A stretch of 64,000 nt of DNA from Anaeramoeba flamelloides. Lineage: Eukaryota; Metamonada; Anaeramoebidae. Position numbers and translations under genes: made by a program. Where the stretch lies: positions 5,536,001 through 5,600,000 of the forward strand of contig JANTQA010000048.1 of the NCBI GenBank assembly GCA_027625915.1, read 5' to 3'. Below are positions 1-11,974 of the stretch, one piece after another. Position 1 is the stretch's first letter. Every line of letters begins with the position of its first letter. The notes under the pieces were generated by a model. That model did no database searches. It had not been told where the DNA came from and worked only from the letters and a program-made list of their open reading frames with translations.

Positions 1-367
1 TTACTAAGGAAAAAGATCAACACCCAACTTGTTAATACTTGGAAATATTGAAACACAATAGTATGAGTATCTGATAAAAGAAAAAAAGAAAAGCACAAAA
101 ATGACCAACGGTTTTTAGCAAATAAGTTCAAAAAAAAAAAAAAAAAGAAATTACAACAACTTAAGGGACTTGTCTCTATAATTTTTTTTTTTTGAACAAT
201 TTCTTAATAAGAATTTATTATCCAGAAATATGTTTAATCTTGAAAATAAACAGAGTTTTTCAAATCTAAGTAATTGACAAAAAATTTTCACTATCACCAC
301 TAAAAAAAAAGGTAAAAAGAAATAAGTAATGACAGTAATATTTGACAACTAAACCCCCCCCACCAAA

Positions 368-398
<31 letters not shown>

Positions 399-1581
399 TC
401 ATACTCAACTATCAAAATAAACTAAATAAATCAAAAATATCTTGACTGTGGATTGGGGTGTTCTTAATTAAACCAATTACATGTTTTTTTTTTTTTTTTC
501 TTTATTTAGAAATTTACTTTTATATAAATTTATTCAAAACATCTTTCTATTTTTTTTTTCTTTCTTCCTTTTTTCTTTTCAACAATTTTTAATTTTTTGT
601 TTTTTTAACAATATAAACAATATTGGCACGTTCTTGTCATGAAGAATTGTTGAATAGGATTTCATACTTATATATCCTTTGAATAAATCAAGTAAAATAA
701 CATTTAGGTTGTAATTGACATTCCTTTTGCGTTTATAATAATAAAATAAGAATTTTTATATTTGGGGGGGATTTCAATCGTACATAAAATATTCTTAAAA
801 AAAAAACATAAATAACCAAGGAATAATATCAAAGATATTATTGGAAATAAAGAACCATTATTTATCTTATTATTAATTAATGATAATAAAGACAATGACT
901 GTTTATTGATAATTCTAAACAATAAATTTTCGAAATTAGGGCAGAAGTGCTGTAAAGTACCTAGAGTGCTGTATAGTGTATAAGAATTCCAGAATTCAAA
1001 AAAATTCAAGAAAAACTATTGGTGGTTTTTTTTATTTTTACCCGATCAAAAACAAAATTAGGAAATTATCTTTTAATTTCCCAAATCTAAAAAATCGACT
1101 GGAGCTTTTCCATAATAAAAAAGAAAAGAGAAAAATCAATGGCTTTACCCAATTCTTTTAAATTCTCTAAAAGCTAATAAGGGTTTTAAAGGTGTTTTGT
1201 TTTTTATTCAAAAAAGTAAAAAAAACCAAGAACACTTCACAAATAAACAGCAAACTCAAGAATACTTAATGCTTTTAAGATCCAAATAATTTCCTTCTTT
1301 CAAAAGAAAAAACAAACAAAGAATAATTGTTAGACTATCTGACTTTTTAATAAATTTATCGAAAAAAAAAGAATATTATCCCAACAAGTAATTAGAAGGC
1401 AAATTATCAAATAATTATTGACAAAAAACTCAGTCTAAATTGGGTAGGATTAAAAAAATTAAACCTCTTCAATCACTTTTTGGGAATTTAAGAATAATGA
1501 TAAATCAGAATTTCTTGTGTTTATAAAACAATTTTTCATTTTTTCATCATTCTTACTTTTGTTTCTTTTGATAAGTCATAA
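1..1581. other. Intergenic AT-rich DNA upstream of the OCRL-like gene
   Basis: No convincing gene. Long A and T runs dominate. Short open frames at 151-348, 704-1009 and 976-1161 have no family features and look like chance. Around 950-1165 the wording (an AATTCAAAA-like stretch followed by its complement and then AAAAGCTAA) resembles weakly the hairpin repeat seen clearly near 42.9 and 58.5 kb, so a worn copy may lie here. The last 80 bases would hold the 5' leader and promoter of the downstream gene, but I see no recognisable motif. Confidence 0.6.
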
Positions 1582-4271
1582 ATGGCCTCAAAAAAAACAA
1601 AGTCTGGTTCGTATTCTAAAGGGTTTACAACTTCGCTGCGTGATCAGTTTTTAAAGAACCAATTAAGAGAGAATAAGCATAAATTTTCCAAGCCCTTTAT
1701 TTTGAATCTTCTCTGTCTTACATATAATGTGAACAACAAAAAACCAACACAGTCACTAGAGCCAGTGTTAGACATTGTCTCGCAATTTGGCAAAGAAAAC
1801 AAGCAACAAATTATTTTGAACAGCCCAAAAAAAAAAAAAAAAAAGGAAAAAATGAAAAAAAAGATAAAGAAATCTTAATTGACTTTGGGGAGAATTCAAA
1901 AACAAAAAAACAAATCCATTCCACTGAAACCCAAACACAACAATTGGAAGAGCTAGAAAAAAAAAAAAGAAAAAAAAAAAATCCAAACCAACCAAAAGAA
2001 GAGCAAGTCCAAGAAAATCTAAACAAATCGATTTATAGGAATGAAAAATTTCAAAATAGAATCGACCTTATTATATTTGGATTACAGGAAGTTGACACAA
2101 CTGCCCCCGCTTTGTTTTCAAATGACGAGCATAAAGCAAACCAATGGAAGACGGTTTTGGAGGAGTCGCTTTCTACGCTGCGTGACTCGTATAAAAAAAT
2201 TGCATCAAAGCAAATGGCAGGCATTTTGCTGTTTGTGTATGCGCGTTCAAGGCTAAGAAGACAAATCACGAATGTTGATTTATCCGAGCACGCTTCAGGC
2301 ATTTTCGGGATGTTACCCAATAAAGGTGGTGTTGCGATCAAAATGGATCTCTATGATTCAACATTAGTCTTTGTGAATTCGCATTTGGCATGCGACATGA
2401 AGCACATGGAAAGAAGAAACCAGGACTGGGCGACCATTTCAGACAATTTGACCTTTAATTGGATCACCAATTATGACTTAAATGCACAAGCCAATAACAA
2501 AATCTTACAGATGAGGAGCAACCCGAATTTTAATAAAAAAGAGAACGAACTTGAGAATGAAACAAAGCCAAGGAAATCGAAGAAGGATCATGAGAAAGGT
2601 AAAAAAAAAAGAAAAATTCGGAAAAGAAAAAAATCAAAATTGACACAATCAAAAACACAACCGCAAATTGGGACTAATGAAGAAAGCAGTGACAAAGGAA
2701 AACAAGAGCAAGAAAGAGAAAGAGAAAGAGAAAGAGAAATTCAAATCCAAAAGCAAAAACAAAGGCAAAAAGAAAAGGAAAACGAAAAAAGAAAAAAGTT
2801 GTCCTTGTACCCAACAAATAGCAAAATGAAAATTAGTAATGCTGATATTCTATTTTGGATGGGCGATCTGAATTACAGATTAGGAAACATTTCAAGAACA
2901 GAAGTTTTGGAAATGATTGAGAAAAAGGAATTGAACGCCTTATTGAAGTATGATCAGCTCCGAGAGCAAATGAAATTTGGCTATGTCTTTAAGGGTTTCA
3001 AAGAGTCCGTTATCAACTTCCCGCCAACTTATAAATTTGATCCAGGCACCATAACTCAATATGACACCTCCGAAAAGAAGAGAACCCCAGCGTGGACTGA
3101 TCGGATCCTCTGGAATTGCAATGAAAACCATGCCGTCAGGCCAAGGGGATATTGCTCACATCCAAAATTTACTGTCTCTGATCACAAGCCCGTTGTCGGG
3201 TTTTTCGAATTAACGCTCTTGAAAATAGATCCAGATTTGCAATTCCAATATAAAAAGAAACTGACCAAAGAGCTCGACAAAGCTGAAAACGAATCAAAGC
3301 CCGATGCCTCTGTTTCCACTAATCAGATTGATTTTCTTGATTGCAGATACAATATCATCAAAAAGGATTCCTTTATACTGAAAAATAAAGGAAGGGGGCT
3401 TGTGCAGTTTAGATTTATGCCCAAGAACAACACAAACCAAATATCAGAGCCTTGGGTACACGTTACACCTGCTCGCGGAATGATCAACCCCGCTGGAGAA
3501 ATGGAGATCTTTGTTCAAGTCCAAATTAATCACGACACAATTGGGGAATTGTACCAGAATTCCAAATCCAAATATGAAATTGAAGATATTTTAGTTCTTC
3601 ATTTGGAAAATTCTAAGGACCATTTTATCGTAGTCCGCGCTTCCTATGAAAAATCATGCTTTGGAATGTCTTTAAATTCTTTGGTCTCATTAAAAAATCC
3701 AATTAAAAAAGCAGAAATCATTGGCGAAGAGGATGAGAATGGCAATCAGAATGTGGAAAAGAATAATTTCAGTTTATTCATACCAAAGGAACTTTGGAAA
3801 TTGGTAAATTATATTTATGAGAATTGTTTGGATTATCCTGGCATTTTTATGCAGCAGGGGTTCAGCGAAGAAAATAAAAAAATACGTGATATCCTCGACA
3901 ACGACGTTGATTTCAACTTTGACGGATCTCCACTTTCCGTTTCAGAAACCATTTTGCATTTTTTAAATTCAATTACAGTTTCAGTCATCCCAGTACAGTT
4001 TTATAAAATTTGCTTGGAATCAGTGAAATCAAAAAGGGACTGCTTTGAAATTATCAAACAACTCCCCATAATTCACCAAAATGTCTTTATCTATTTAATC
4101 AGCTTTTTAAAACAACTTTTAAAATACGGGAAAAAAAATAAATTGGAAAAGGATTCAATAGCCTTAATTTTTTCAACAGTGATTTTAAGATCTCCAATAA
4201 AACAAAGATCTTCGAAAAAGGACCGCAAAGATAAAATTAAACGCAAACAATTTTTATTAAATTTTTTATAA
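1582..4271 (+). CDS. OCRL: OCRL/INPP5B-like inositol polyphosphate 5-phosphatase (5-phosphatase, ASH and RhoGAP-like domains)
   Basis: Removes the 5-phosphate from PI(4,5)P2-type lipids on endosomes and at the cell surface. The start at 1582 opens a frame containing the first strand of the phosphatase fold (LLCLTYNV, residue ~44). The frame changes inside an A18 run at 1827-1844; from there a second frame runs without a stop to 4271. Together they give about 896 residues, close to human OCRL but without its N-terminal PH domain. Visible motifs: GLQEVD, FVNSHLACDMKHMERRNQDW, WMGDLNYRL (~426), PAWTDRILW (~503) and SDHKPV (~533). A Lys/Glu-rich insert of about 125 residues splits the domain before WMGDLNYRL. 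An ASH domain follows (~588-695, containing SCFGMSL), then an OCRL-type RhoGAP domain (~734-896, containing HQNVFIYLISFLKQLLKY). The usual Arg finger is Met (GIFMQQG), so GAP activity is unlikely, as in the family. Family assignment is firm; the frame break may be a homopolymer sequencing error. Confidence 0.9.
1827..1844. repeat. A18 homopolymer at the frame change in the OCRL-like gene
   Basis: Eighteen consecutive A. Upstream the coding frame ends its sense at this run and would stop at about 1878. Downstream sense resumes in the frame one base earlier and continues with Asp/Glu/Gln/Thr-rich codons that look coding from the run onward. One extra A would join the two frames exactly. A homopolymer miscount is the simplest reading. 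Transcript or ribosome slippage is possible. Confidence 0.75.
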
Positions 4272-6169
4272 CATTTTCCTTTATTAACCAAAATAGATTT
4301 AGAAATAATATTTTTTTTTTTTTTTTATTTTTTTATTTTTAATCTTTTCAAATATTTATTTCGTGAATATTTAGCTTATTTATTAATTATTCTATTTTTT
4401 ACTCAATTGATAATAAAATATTATTTTTAACTAAATATAAATTTCAGATTTTCTTTTTGGTTTTTTGCAGTTCATTTTCATTATTATACAAATACTTAAT
4501 CTCTTTTACCAAATTATCAATTGTAAATTTTCAACGAAATAAATGGTTAGTAATATATACTTATTATCAATCAAGATTTAGAATAAAAACTACAAAGTTA
4601 ATCAAAGATTAAAATAATTTTCAATTTTAATTCATAAATTAGGCTAAAAAGAATCAAATTAAAAGTTAATGTGTATATTTTTTGAATTTTTCAAATCATA
4701 ATTTCTTGTTGAGAAAAAGAATAGTAGTTCATAACTTTCAAAAAGAAATGAAAGGTTTTATTATAATTTTAAAAATGATTAATAATAAATCTTTGAGAAA
4801 ACTAATTATAGTAACTAATTAGATGAAAATATGGAAAGAACCTTGGAATTCCATTTAAACATAAAAACGAACATTTGTGTATTGATTTCAGGTTTGAAAA
4901 AAAAAATCCTTTAATTGGTTCTTCAAAAAGGTAAAAAAAAATAAACTACTAACAAGAATGGAAAAGAATTGTAGTCTTATCTAGACTCAATAAGTAACAA
5001 TTCTGATGAGATTGTTAAAAATTTTTGAATGAAAAAACAATTTCTTTTAAATGAAAGAATACAAAAAAAAGTCTAAAAATAAATATTGAAATAAACTCAT
5101 CAAGGTTTTTTGATAAATATCTTGAGATAAAATAATTGATCCAAAATATAATGAAGATTTAGAAAAAATACATTTGAGAGCGATTATCAGTTGTGTTGAT
5201 TCATATTTTTTTTCAATAATTGTAGAACCGAGTTGTAAAAATGATTTTTTTTTTACAAGTCAAAAATAGTAAAATGAGGGTTTTTAATTTTTTTAATTTT
5301 GGAAAATATTTAATTGTGATCAAAATAAAATTTTTATATAAAAAAAAATAGTTGAAGTATCTGCTTGGGATTATTTTTTGTTATTAAGTAAAAAAAAAAA
5401 AAAGATTTTTAAAAATTTTAGGAATTTTTATTGTGGGATAAATGTTAGATATTAGATATTTAAAAAAAATGTATGTATTGGGTATCACCCTTGATCAAGC
5501 AAAGGATATTTCAATCAATCAATTAAAAATATCTTTATGAATGGGACTTCTAACACAATGAAAATAAAAATATCAATTTTATTAAGAATAAAAATCTCTG
5601 ATTGATTAATAAAAATGGAGAGGATGATATATATTCTTAAATTCAGGACTAATTATAGAACCAAAATTACATCTATTCTTACTCAAAAAATTTATTTATA
5701 AATCAATTCTACCAACTTTAGGTCTATGAGAGAAATTTTTTTTTTTAATTGTTGATAATAAAAAATTTAACAGAAAGATTTTTGCTTCAAATTAGATCGA
5801 GAAATTTTATAAAATAAGTAAAAAACAACTAAATGGGATAATTTTCTTGTATAAGTAATGAGAGGCATAAATTCTTTCACCCATCAGGGACGAATTTATT
5901 AAATCTGCTATTTCTAAATTTGTAATTAGTAAATTTATTAATATTAATTTATATGAAAATATTAATATAATAATCGGATAGTTTTTTTTACGAATGATGT
6001 TCATCATCACCTTTCTTCAATATTTTACTTAACATATTTCCTTTTTTCAAAAAAAATGAATTTCCAAGTGAGCAAAGCTTGTATGTAAAATTGACCAAAT
6101 TTGTATTATTGAAGATAATATTATTGTAATAGAACTCTTAATCTTTCTATTACAGTAAATATTTTAAGA

Positions 6170-6173
<4 letters not shown>

Positions 6174-6206
<33 letters not shown>
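6174..6206. repeat. TA microsatellite
   Basis: Uninterrupted TA dinucleotide tract of about 33 bases. Confidence 0.9.
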
Positions 6207-6211
<5 letters not shown>

Positions 6212-7589
6212 AGTACCACAAATATATCAGTGCATTCGAAATAAAAATATGAATTTGAATTGTTCTCAAATGATTATAAGATATAGAATTTATAAAGAAT
6301 TATCTTAGAAAGAAAATTTTATAATTAAAAATTGTAACTTACATAAAAAAATAAATTGAAAAAAAATTTTTTACATTGTTAAAATTTTTCCTGGTCATTA
6401 TATTTTAAATATTTGTTCAATCCAAATTTTTTCAAAAAAAAAAAAAATTATCTACAAATCAATAACCTCTTTATTTTTATGATTATAACATATCATGATT
6501 TAATGTAAGTTTTTTTGGGTACTTTACACCTCAAAATTGCATAAAATACTTTTTAAATATTTTTTTTCATTCAAAAGATATTTGGACATCACAGAGAAAA
6601 TATATTTTATCTTTTGATTTCCATCAATTGGAATTTATATTTTTGATTAAAAATAATTTAAAAATAAAAAATATAGAAATTAACTTTAAAAAAAAATAAT
6701 ATTTATTTTCATTGAAAAAACTGAAAAGTTTTTTCAACAAGATTTTTTTTCAAATTTAAATGATTTGGCCAATAGTTTGTGTCAGATTTAATAATTGATT
6801 TTTTTTTTAATTTTTACTATTTTTAATTTTTAGCTTAGTAAAAATCTATACTAAAATAAAAAATATTATTGAATAAGAGACCATATATCAAGAACTTATT
6901 TTACAAGATCTGTATTAATTTATATTGATCAAATAAAATTAAAAAATATATTATTCAAATTTTTACCCATAACAAAATTCAAAAAATTCTTTGTTTTAGC
7001 GTTTCTGGTATTATCTTTGAATAATATTTACAAATTATTTTTTATTTTATTTAAGTAAAGACTGATTTGTTAATCTATTAAACATTTTTTACTTGTATAA
7101 TTACATTATAATAAATAACATTATTTTACAATTTTTTTTTTTGTTGTTGTTTTTTCAAGTAATTTCTATTGTCTAAATAAAATTTTTGGTAATTATTCAT
7201 ATTAAAATTTTAATTTTAGTCTAAATAAATGAATTTCATATTTCTCTTGATTTAATATTTATATAAATTTTTCAACTCAAAAAAAAAAAAAAAAATGAAA
7301 ATTTAATAGTAAAATATTTATTTATTAGTTTATTTTATCATAAAATTAACAACATTTCTTGATGGTTATTAATAATGAATCAAGGTGTTAAGTATTGAAT
7401 TACTATTATTGTTATAAAATTTCTTATTGAAAAAATTAAAAAAAAATTAAAACAATTTTAAGAAAAATCTAAAAAAGAATAGTTATTATTTTCTTTTTCC
7501 AAAATAAAAAAAAAATATATAATAACATGACTACTTTATATTTGAACTATTTTGACTTTTTTTAAAATAAAGATCTGGATTAAAGACAA

Positions 7590-8060
7590 ATAAAATAAAT
7601 AAATATATTAGTGCAACATCAATATCTTTTTAAATCTAATTTAAAAAACTTGATGAAATTTAGGCAAATCAGTAGTGCTAAGGGATATAAACTAGATTCT
7701 AAAAATTTGGAAACAGTTTAAAAAATGTGAAGAAAATCATTACTGTACTTTTATTTCAATTTGGAAAGAAGTTTGATTTTACAAACTATTTCATTTTTTG
7801 TCTTTTTTTTTTCTTTTCACATCCTTTTTTGCAGTTAAGTAATCTGCTTCCTTAGATCTGAATTTTTTTTCAATGGTTGATAGAAGGTTAGTTTTGAGTT
7901 TGTTAAAAAAGAAAATAACAAACAATTGGTTGATGGTATCTTTTCATTTGATCGATCAACAATTGTTGCTGAAATTTTAACAAATTTACCAATAGATTTT
8001 TTGTTCTGTTCATTTCCCTATTTTGGACAGACCGATTTTCATTTTTTCATTTTATTTTAT
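7590..8060 (+). repeat. Dispersed repeat R1, copy 1
   Basis: Shares an ordered series of words with copies near 21.0, 25.9, 32.8 and (inverted) 55.9 kb. These include a TTGATAGAAGGTTAG-like block, a TTTGATCGATCAACAAT block, then AACAAATTTACCAATAGATT and TTTTTTGTTCTG. This copy is closest to the one at 32650-33020. No open frame is conserved, so it looks like a noncoding element or a worn non-autonomous transposon. Confidence 0.7.
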
Positions 8061-8639
8061 TTTTTAAATATATGGGAAAAAAAGAATTAAATTTAAAAAC
8101 ATTAATACTAGAGAACTTAAACATGATTATATATTAAAACTGAAAAAACAATAAATTGTGGTTTTTTTTGCCTATCATTGATTTTGAGTTTTCAAAATTT
8201 TTAGAAAGGGTTATTTATCTCAAATAGTTCACTTTTTTCGTTAAGGAGACTTTTTTTTTAGAAAATAAAAATGAAATAATGTTGAGATCAAATTTATTAT
8301 TTTTTTTTTTTTGTAATTCCTGTTACAACTTCTGATATGGATGAGTTAAACTCATCTAAATAATTCATTGATATGATTCAATTTTTTTAAATTCAAATTT
8401 TCATATATTTCCCATATAAAATTAAAAAATTTCACCTATTATTTTTATTAACAATAAATTTAATTCTTGAAAAATATTCAATATTTTTTTGTTTTAATGT
8501 TGGAAAGTATTGATTCTAAAAAAAAAAAATTCTTTTGTTTGTGCATTTAATTATTAATATTAAAATTCAAATATCAACAAATAAAGCGAATAGAGGCTTC
8601 GATAATAAATGAAAATTAGATTGAAACTTTAGAAAAGGT

Positions 8640-8850
8640 TATCAATGAAATTGAAATCTAAACTCTTCTTTAAATAAAATTACACAAAAAATTTCAAGAA
8701 TTATTTATAATTGAATCAAGTTAATTGTAGTATCATTCTAAAATATAAAAAACTCTTTAATACATAAAAAACATTCAACTGGATCTTTAAGACACATTAA
8801 AACAAAACAATAACAAATAAAATTCTATATTTTAAAAATTGATTTACACT
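8640..8850 (-). repeat. Dispersed repeat R4, inverted copy
   Basis: The reverse complement of this stretch matches 42175-42375 along about 200 bases. Shared words include AATTATTTGTTATTG/TTTTGTTTTA, GTGTCTTAAA, TTTTAGAATGATAC and AAATAATTCTTGAAATTTTT. No coding potential; nature unknown. Confidence 0.65.
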
Positions 8851-11800
8851 TTTATTTGAAATGAGAAATCTCGTTTTGAAAATTGTAGGGGAAAAAAAAT
8901 ATTAAATTAATAAAAACTGTTTAACAAGTTGAATTGGGGAAAATTTCTTTACATTTTATTGATAACTCAATACAAGTCAAAAGTTTGTTCTTTAAAGTCT
9001 CATATTCAATATAAAATCGCAATTCATCTGGGTATTTTGTCGGAATTCTTTTTTGCATTATTTTCTTTTTTCTTTGTTCCAGACATCAATCCAATAATGG
9101 TCTTTCTTAATTCTTATATCTAGCTCATTCGAAATCAAAATTTAAGGGGTTAGCGTCTACCAAGGAGAAGCCTAGGATCAAATTATGTTGTAATTGGGCC
9201 TAACCACATTTAGTGCTGCATTGTTTGAATGCCTCTAAAGTATCGATTAATCAAGTAATAATATTTGTTCATCTCATCAATTAAAAATGATCTAGGTATT
9301 AGTAAAAACCCCAAAAATTTCAAAATAACTTCTGCATTTCACCACAAATTTAAAGGTTGAATTATCAATATTCAGACTACAAAGTTACAAATTATCTTAC
9401 TTAAATTTCTCTCAAAATATATTAGTAGTTACTAAAAAATTCGTTTTTTTAAAAAAATTAAATAATTAACTAATATATTTTTTTTGACCAATTATTTCTG
9501 AAATCATTGAAATATATTGATTCTACAATTATATTTATCAAAAGCAAAAAAAAACTAATCAGTTGTTGGGGTTTTTATGTTGATGATTATTGAATTAATC
9601 TTTGAAATTAAATAATTATAAAAATAGTTACTTTTGGAAGTTCTAAATCAAAATTATTAAATACAAGAATATTTTATTTTGTATTTCTATTTTTTAGATT
9701 TGGAAAGGGAATTTTAATAAATTTTTAAAAAAATGAAACATTTTGATAGTGATCCTTAGTAAAAAATGTAATAATTTATTGTGCAATAAAGTTTATAATT
9801 GATTTTTTAGAGTTATTTGAGCCATTGTAGCACTAATATCATTTACAGCCAATTATAGTATACTTTGATTATAGAGAAATCTATTGGTGGCGCTAATCCC
9901 TTAAGGTTTTTAAAAAGGTAGTTTTCTAGTTTTCAAAAAATGAAAAAAAAAGTAAAAACAATTCAAAAAATTGTTTCGTTTTATTTAACAGAATCCTTAT
10001 CTTAATTTAAATCATTTTTTTTTCAGAAAAAAATTGATTTTGAATTTTGATCATAAAATTACTTAATTCTTAAATATCTTTTATAAAATTTTATTTGGTA
10101 AAATTGAATTTCATCGTAAAACAAAAACACAAATATCTTGGTAAAATTTTGAAACCAACTTTAAAAATTTAATGATTATAACTATCCTTTTTAAAAAATC
10201 TATTATTTTTCAATTGGTTGAATAAATCATTTTTTTTTTGGTTAACCACAAGTTCAATCTCAAAAAAGAAAAAAAATCTTTATATTATTATTCCTGATAA
10301 TAAAGAGTTGATGTAGTGTTAATAAAGATGGGTACCGTAATAAATGGGGTAAAAAAATGTTATAATGTGAAAAATAAAATGAAATATAATAATTTACTTT
10401 TTCAGAAAAAAACCTAAAAAAAAATTGATCTCAAAAAAAATAAATTCTTTTTTTTTTTTATTATTATTTAAGGGGGGGGGTTATTAACCCTTCTTATTTG
10501 CCTGAATTCCTAAATTTTTATTTCGGAATTTAATTAAAGAATTAAAAATAAGTTCATTACCCACTAAGTCTAATAAGCAGTTTGAATCCTTTTTTATAAT
10601 AATATTAGAAATATTATTATTATTTAATATATTCGATATATTAATTTTTTTAATTCAGATATCCAGATTTTGCGATTATTTTCATAGGTTGAAAAAATAT
10701 ATTCTTTTTTGAGTTAGTTGATCAGGATTTATTTGACACTTTATATATACAAAATTTCTAAGTAGAGAATATCATCAATAACATTTTTTAAATTGTTATA
10801 TTGTTGTCCTAGAGTACTGGTACCTTAAAAAAACTTTGAAATTTATGAATATTATGACTTTCAAGCATTTGTGATTTTCTAATTTTTTGTTCATTTGAAT
10901 TATTTCTGTCATTCAAATTTTTTGATTTTTTTGATAGAATAGATAGCCCTCAAAAAAATCATTAATATTTTTAACAAAATTAAGAATTGATTGATTATTC
11001 CTGAATTTTTGAAATAAGATTAAATTTGAAATCTTATTAGTCCATACAAACTATTATAAATCAATAAAAGTGAGATATCCTGGATATCAAAATGTTTTGT
11101 AAATTTCTATTTTTAAGGTTTAAATCTTAAAATTTATATAACGAGGATCTAAATCTTTTTAATTAAAAATTAACTGGGGAAAATTCAGTTCTTTAATAAA
11201 ATAGAATTCGTTTCTCTCAAGCTAATAAGGGGGTTTGTTTTTCAAGAATTATGAAAATATTATTATCTTTTCGTTTTAGGATTAAAAAATAAATAAGTTT
11301 CATTAGTTCCAAAAAAAGAGATTACTAACCCTGAAAATTATAAAAAAGAATTCTATTTTCTAATTTTCATCGTTTTTCTTTTAAATTAATCAAAATTGGG
11401 TTCTTTTATTTTGTTTGTCAATACCAAAATCAAAGGGAAGTGTAATTAATACTGTTAATTGTAAAATAAAAAGATCAAAATCTTCATTCAGCTTTTCATA
11501 AAATCACATCCCAAGAATTAAAATAATTCATCAAAAGTCCCAAATTCTCTATCAGACAAATTAATATTTTATTCTTGTTTTAAAGAAATTAAAAATTTGA
11601 AATGGGAACTGTGGTATAAATTACAATTTTGGTAAGATGAATGAAAATTTTGTTCTATTTATTTTCCAACAAATAGTATAAAGTAAACTCTGAAAAACAT
11701 TCTTTCGATCTCTTCTCAGATTTTGTCCTTTTATAAGTATCTTTTTCATGTAAAAAGTAAAATTTTGGAATACCTAAAGCGAGAAATTTTTTTTCACTTT

Positions 11801-11974
11801 TTTTGAACAAAAATAAATAATCGATTTGTTTTTTGTCCATAAAAAAGGTTAAAAAACTAACTGCTATATTCAAAAAATACAAAATTCAAAAAACTCGCTT
11901 TGAAAAATCCAGAAAAGATAATATTTTTATTTTTTTTTTATTTTTTTTCATTTTTTTCTTTTTATTATTCTCAA

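Larger units (their letters stand above)
4272..11974. other. 7.7 kb noncoding spacer between OCRL-like and Nap1 genes
   Basis: No gene found. Small open frames (for example 5807-6010, 8929-9123, 11655-11882) lack conserved motifs and have ordinary background base composition. The spacer contains a TA microsatellite, one copy of the dispersed repeat R1, one copy of repeat R4, and a short less AT-rich island at about 9145-9240. A stretch at 11440-11530 shares wording with 52035-52085 and, inverted, with 52875-52945, so it is another repeat remnant. Confidence 0.6.
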
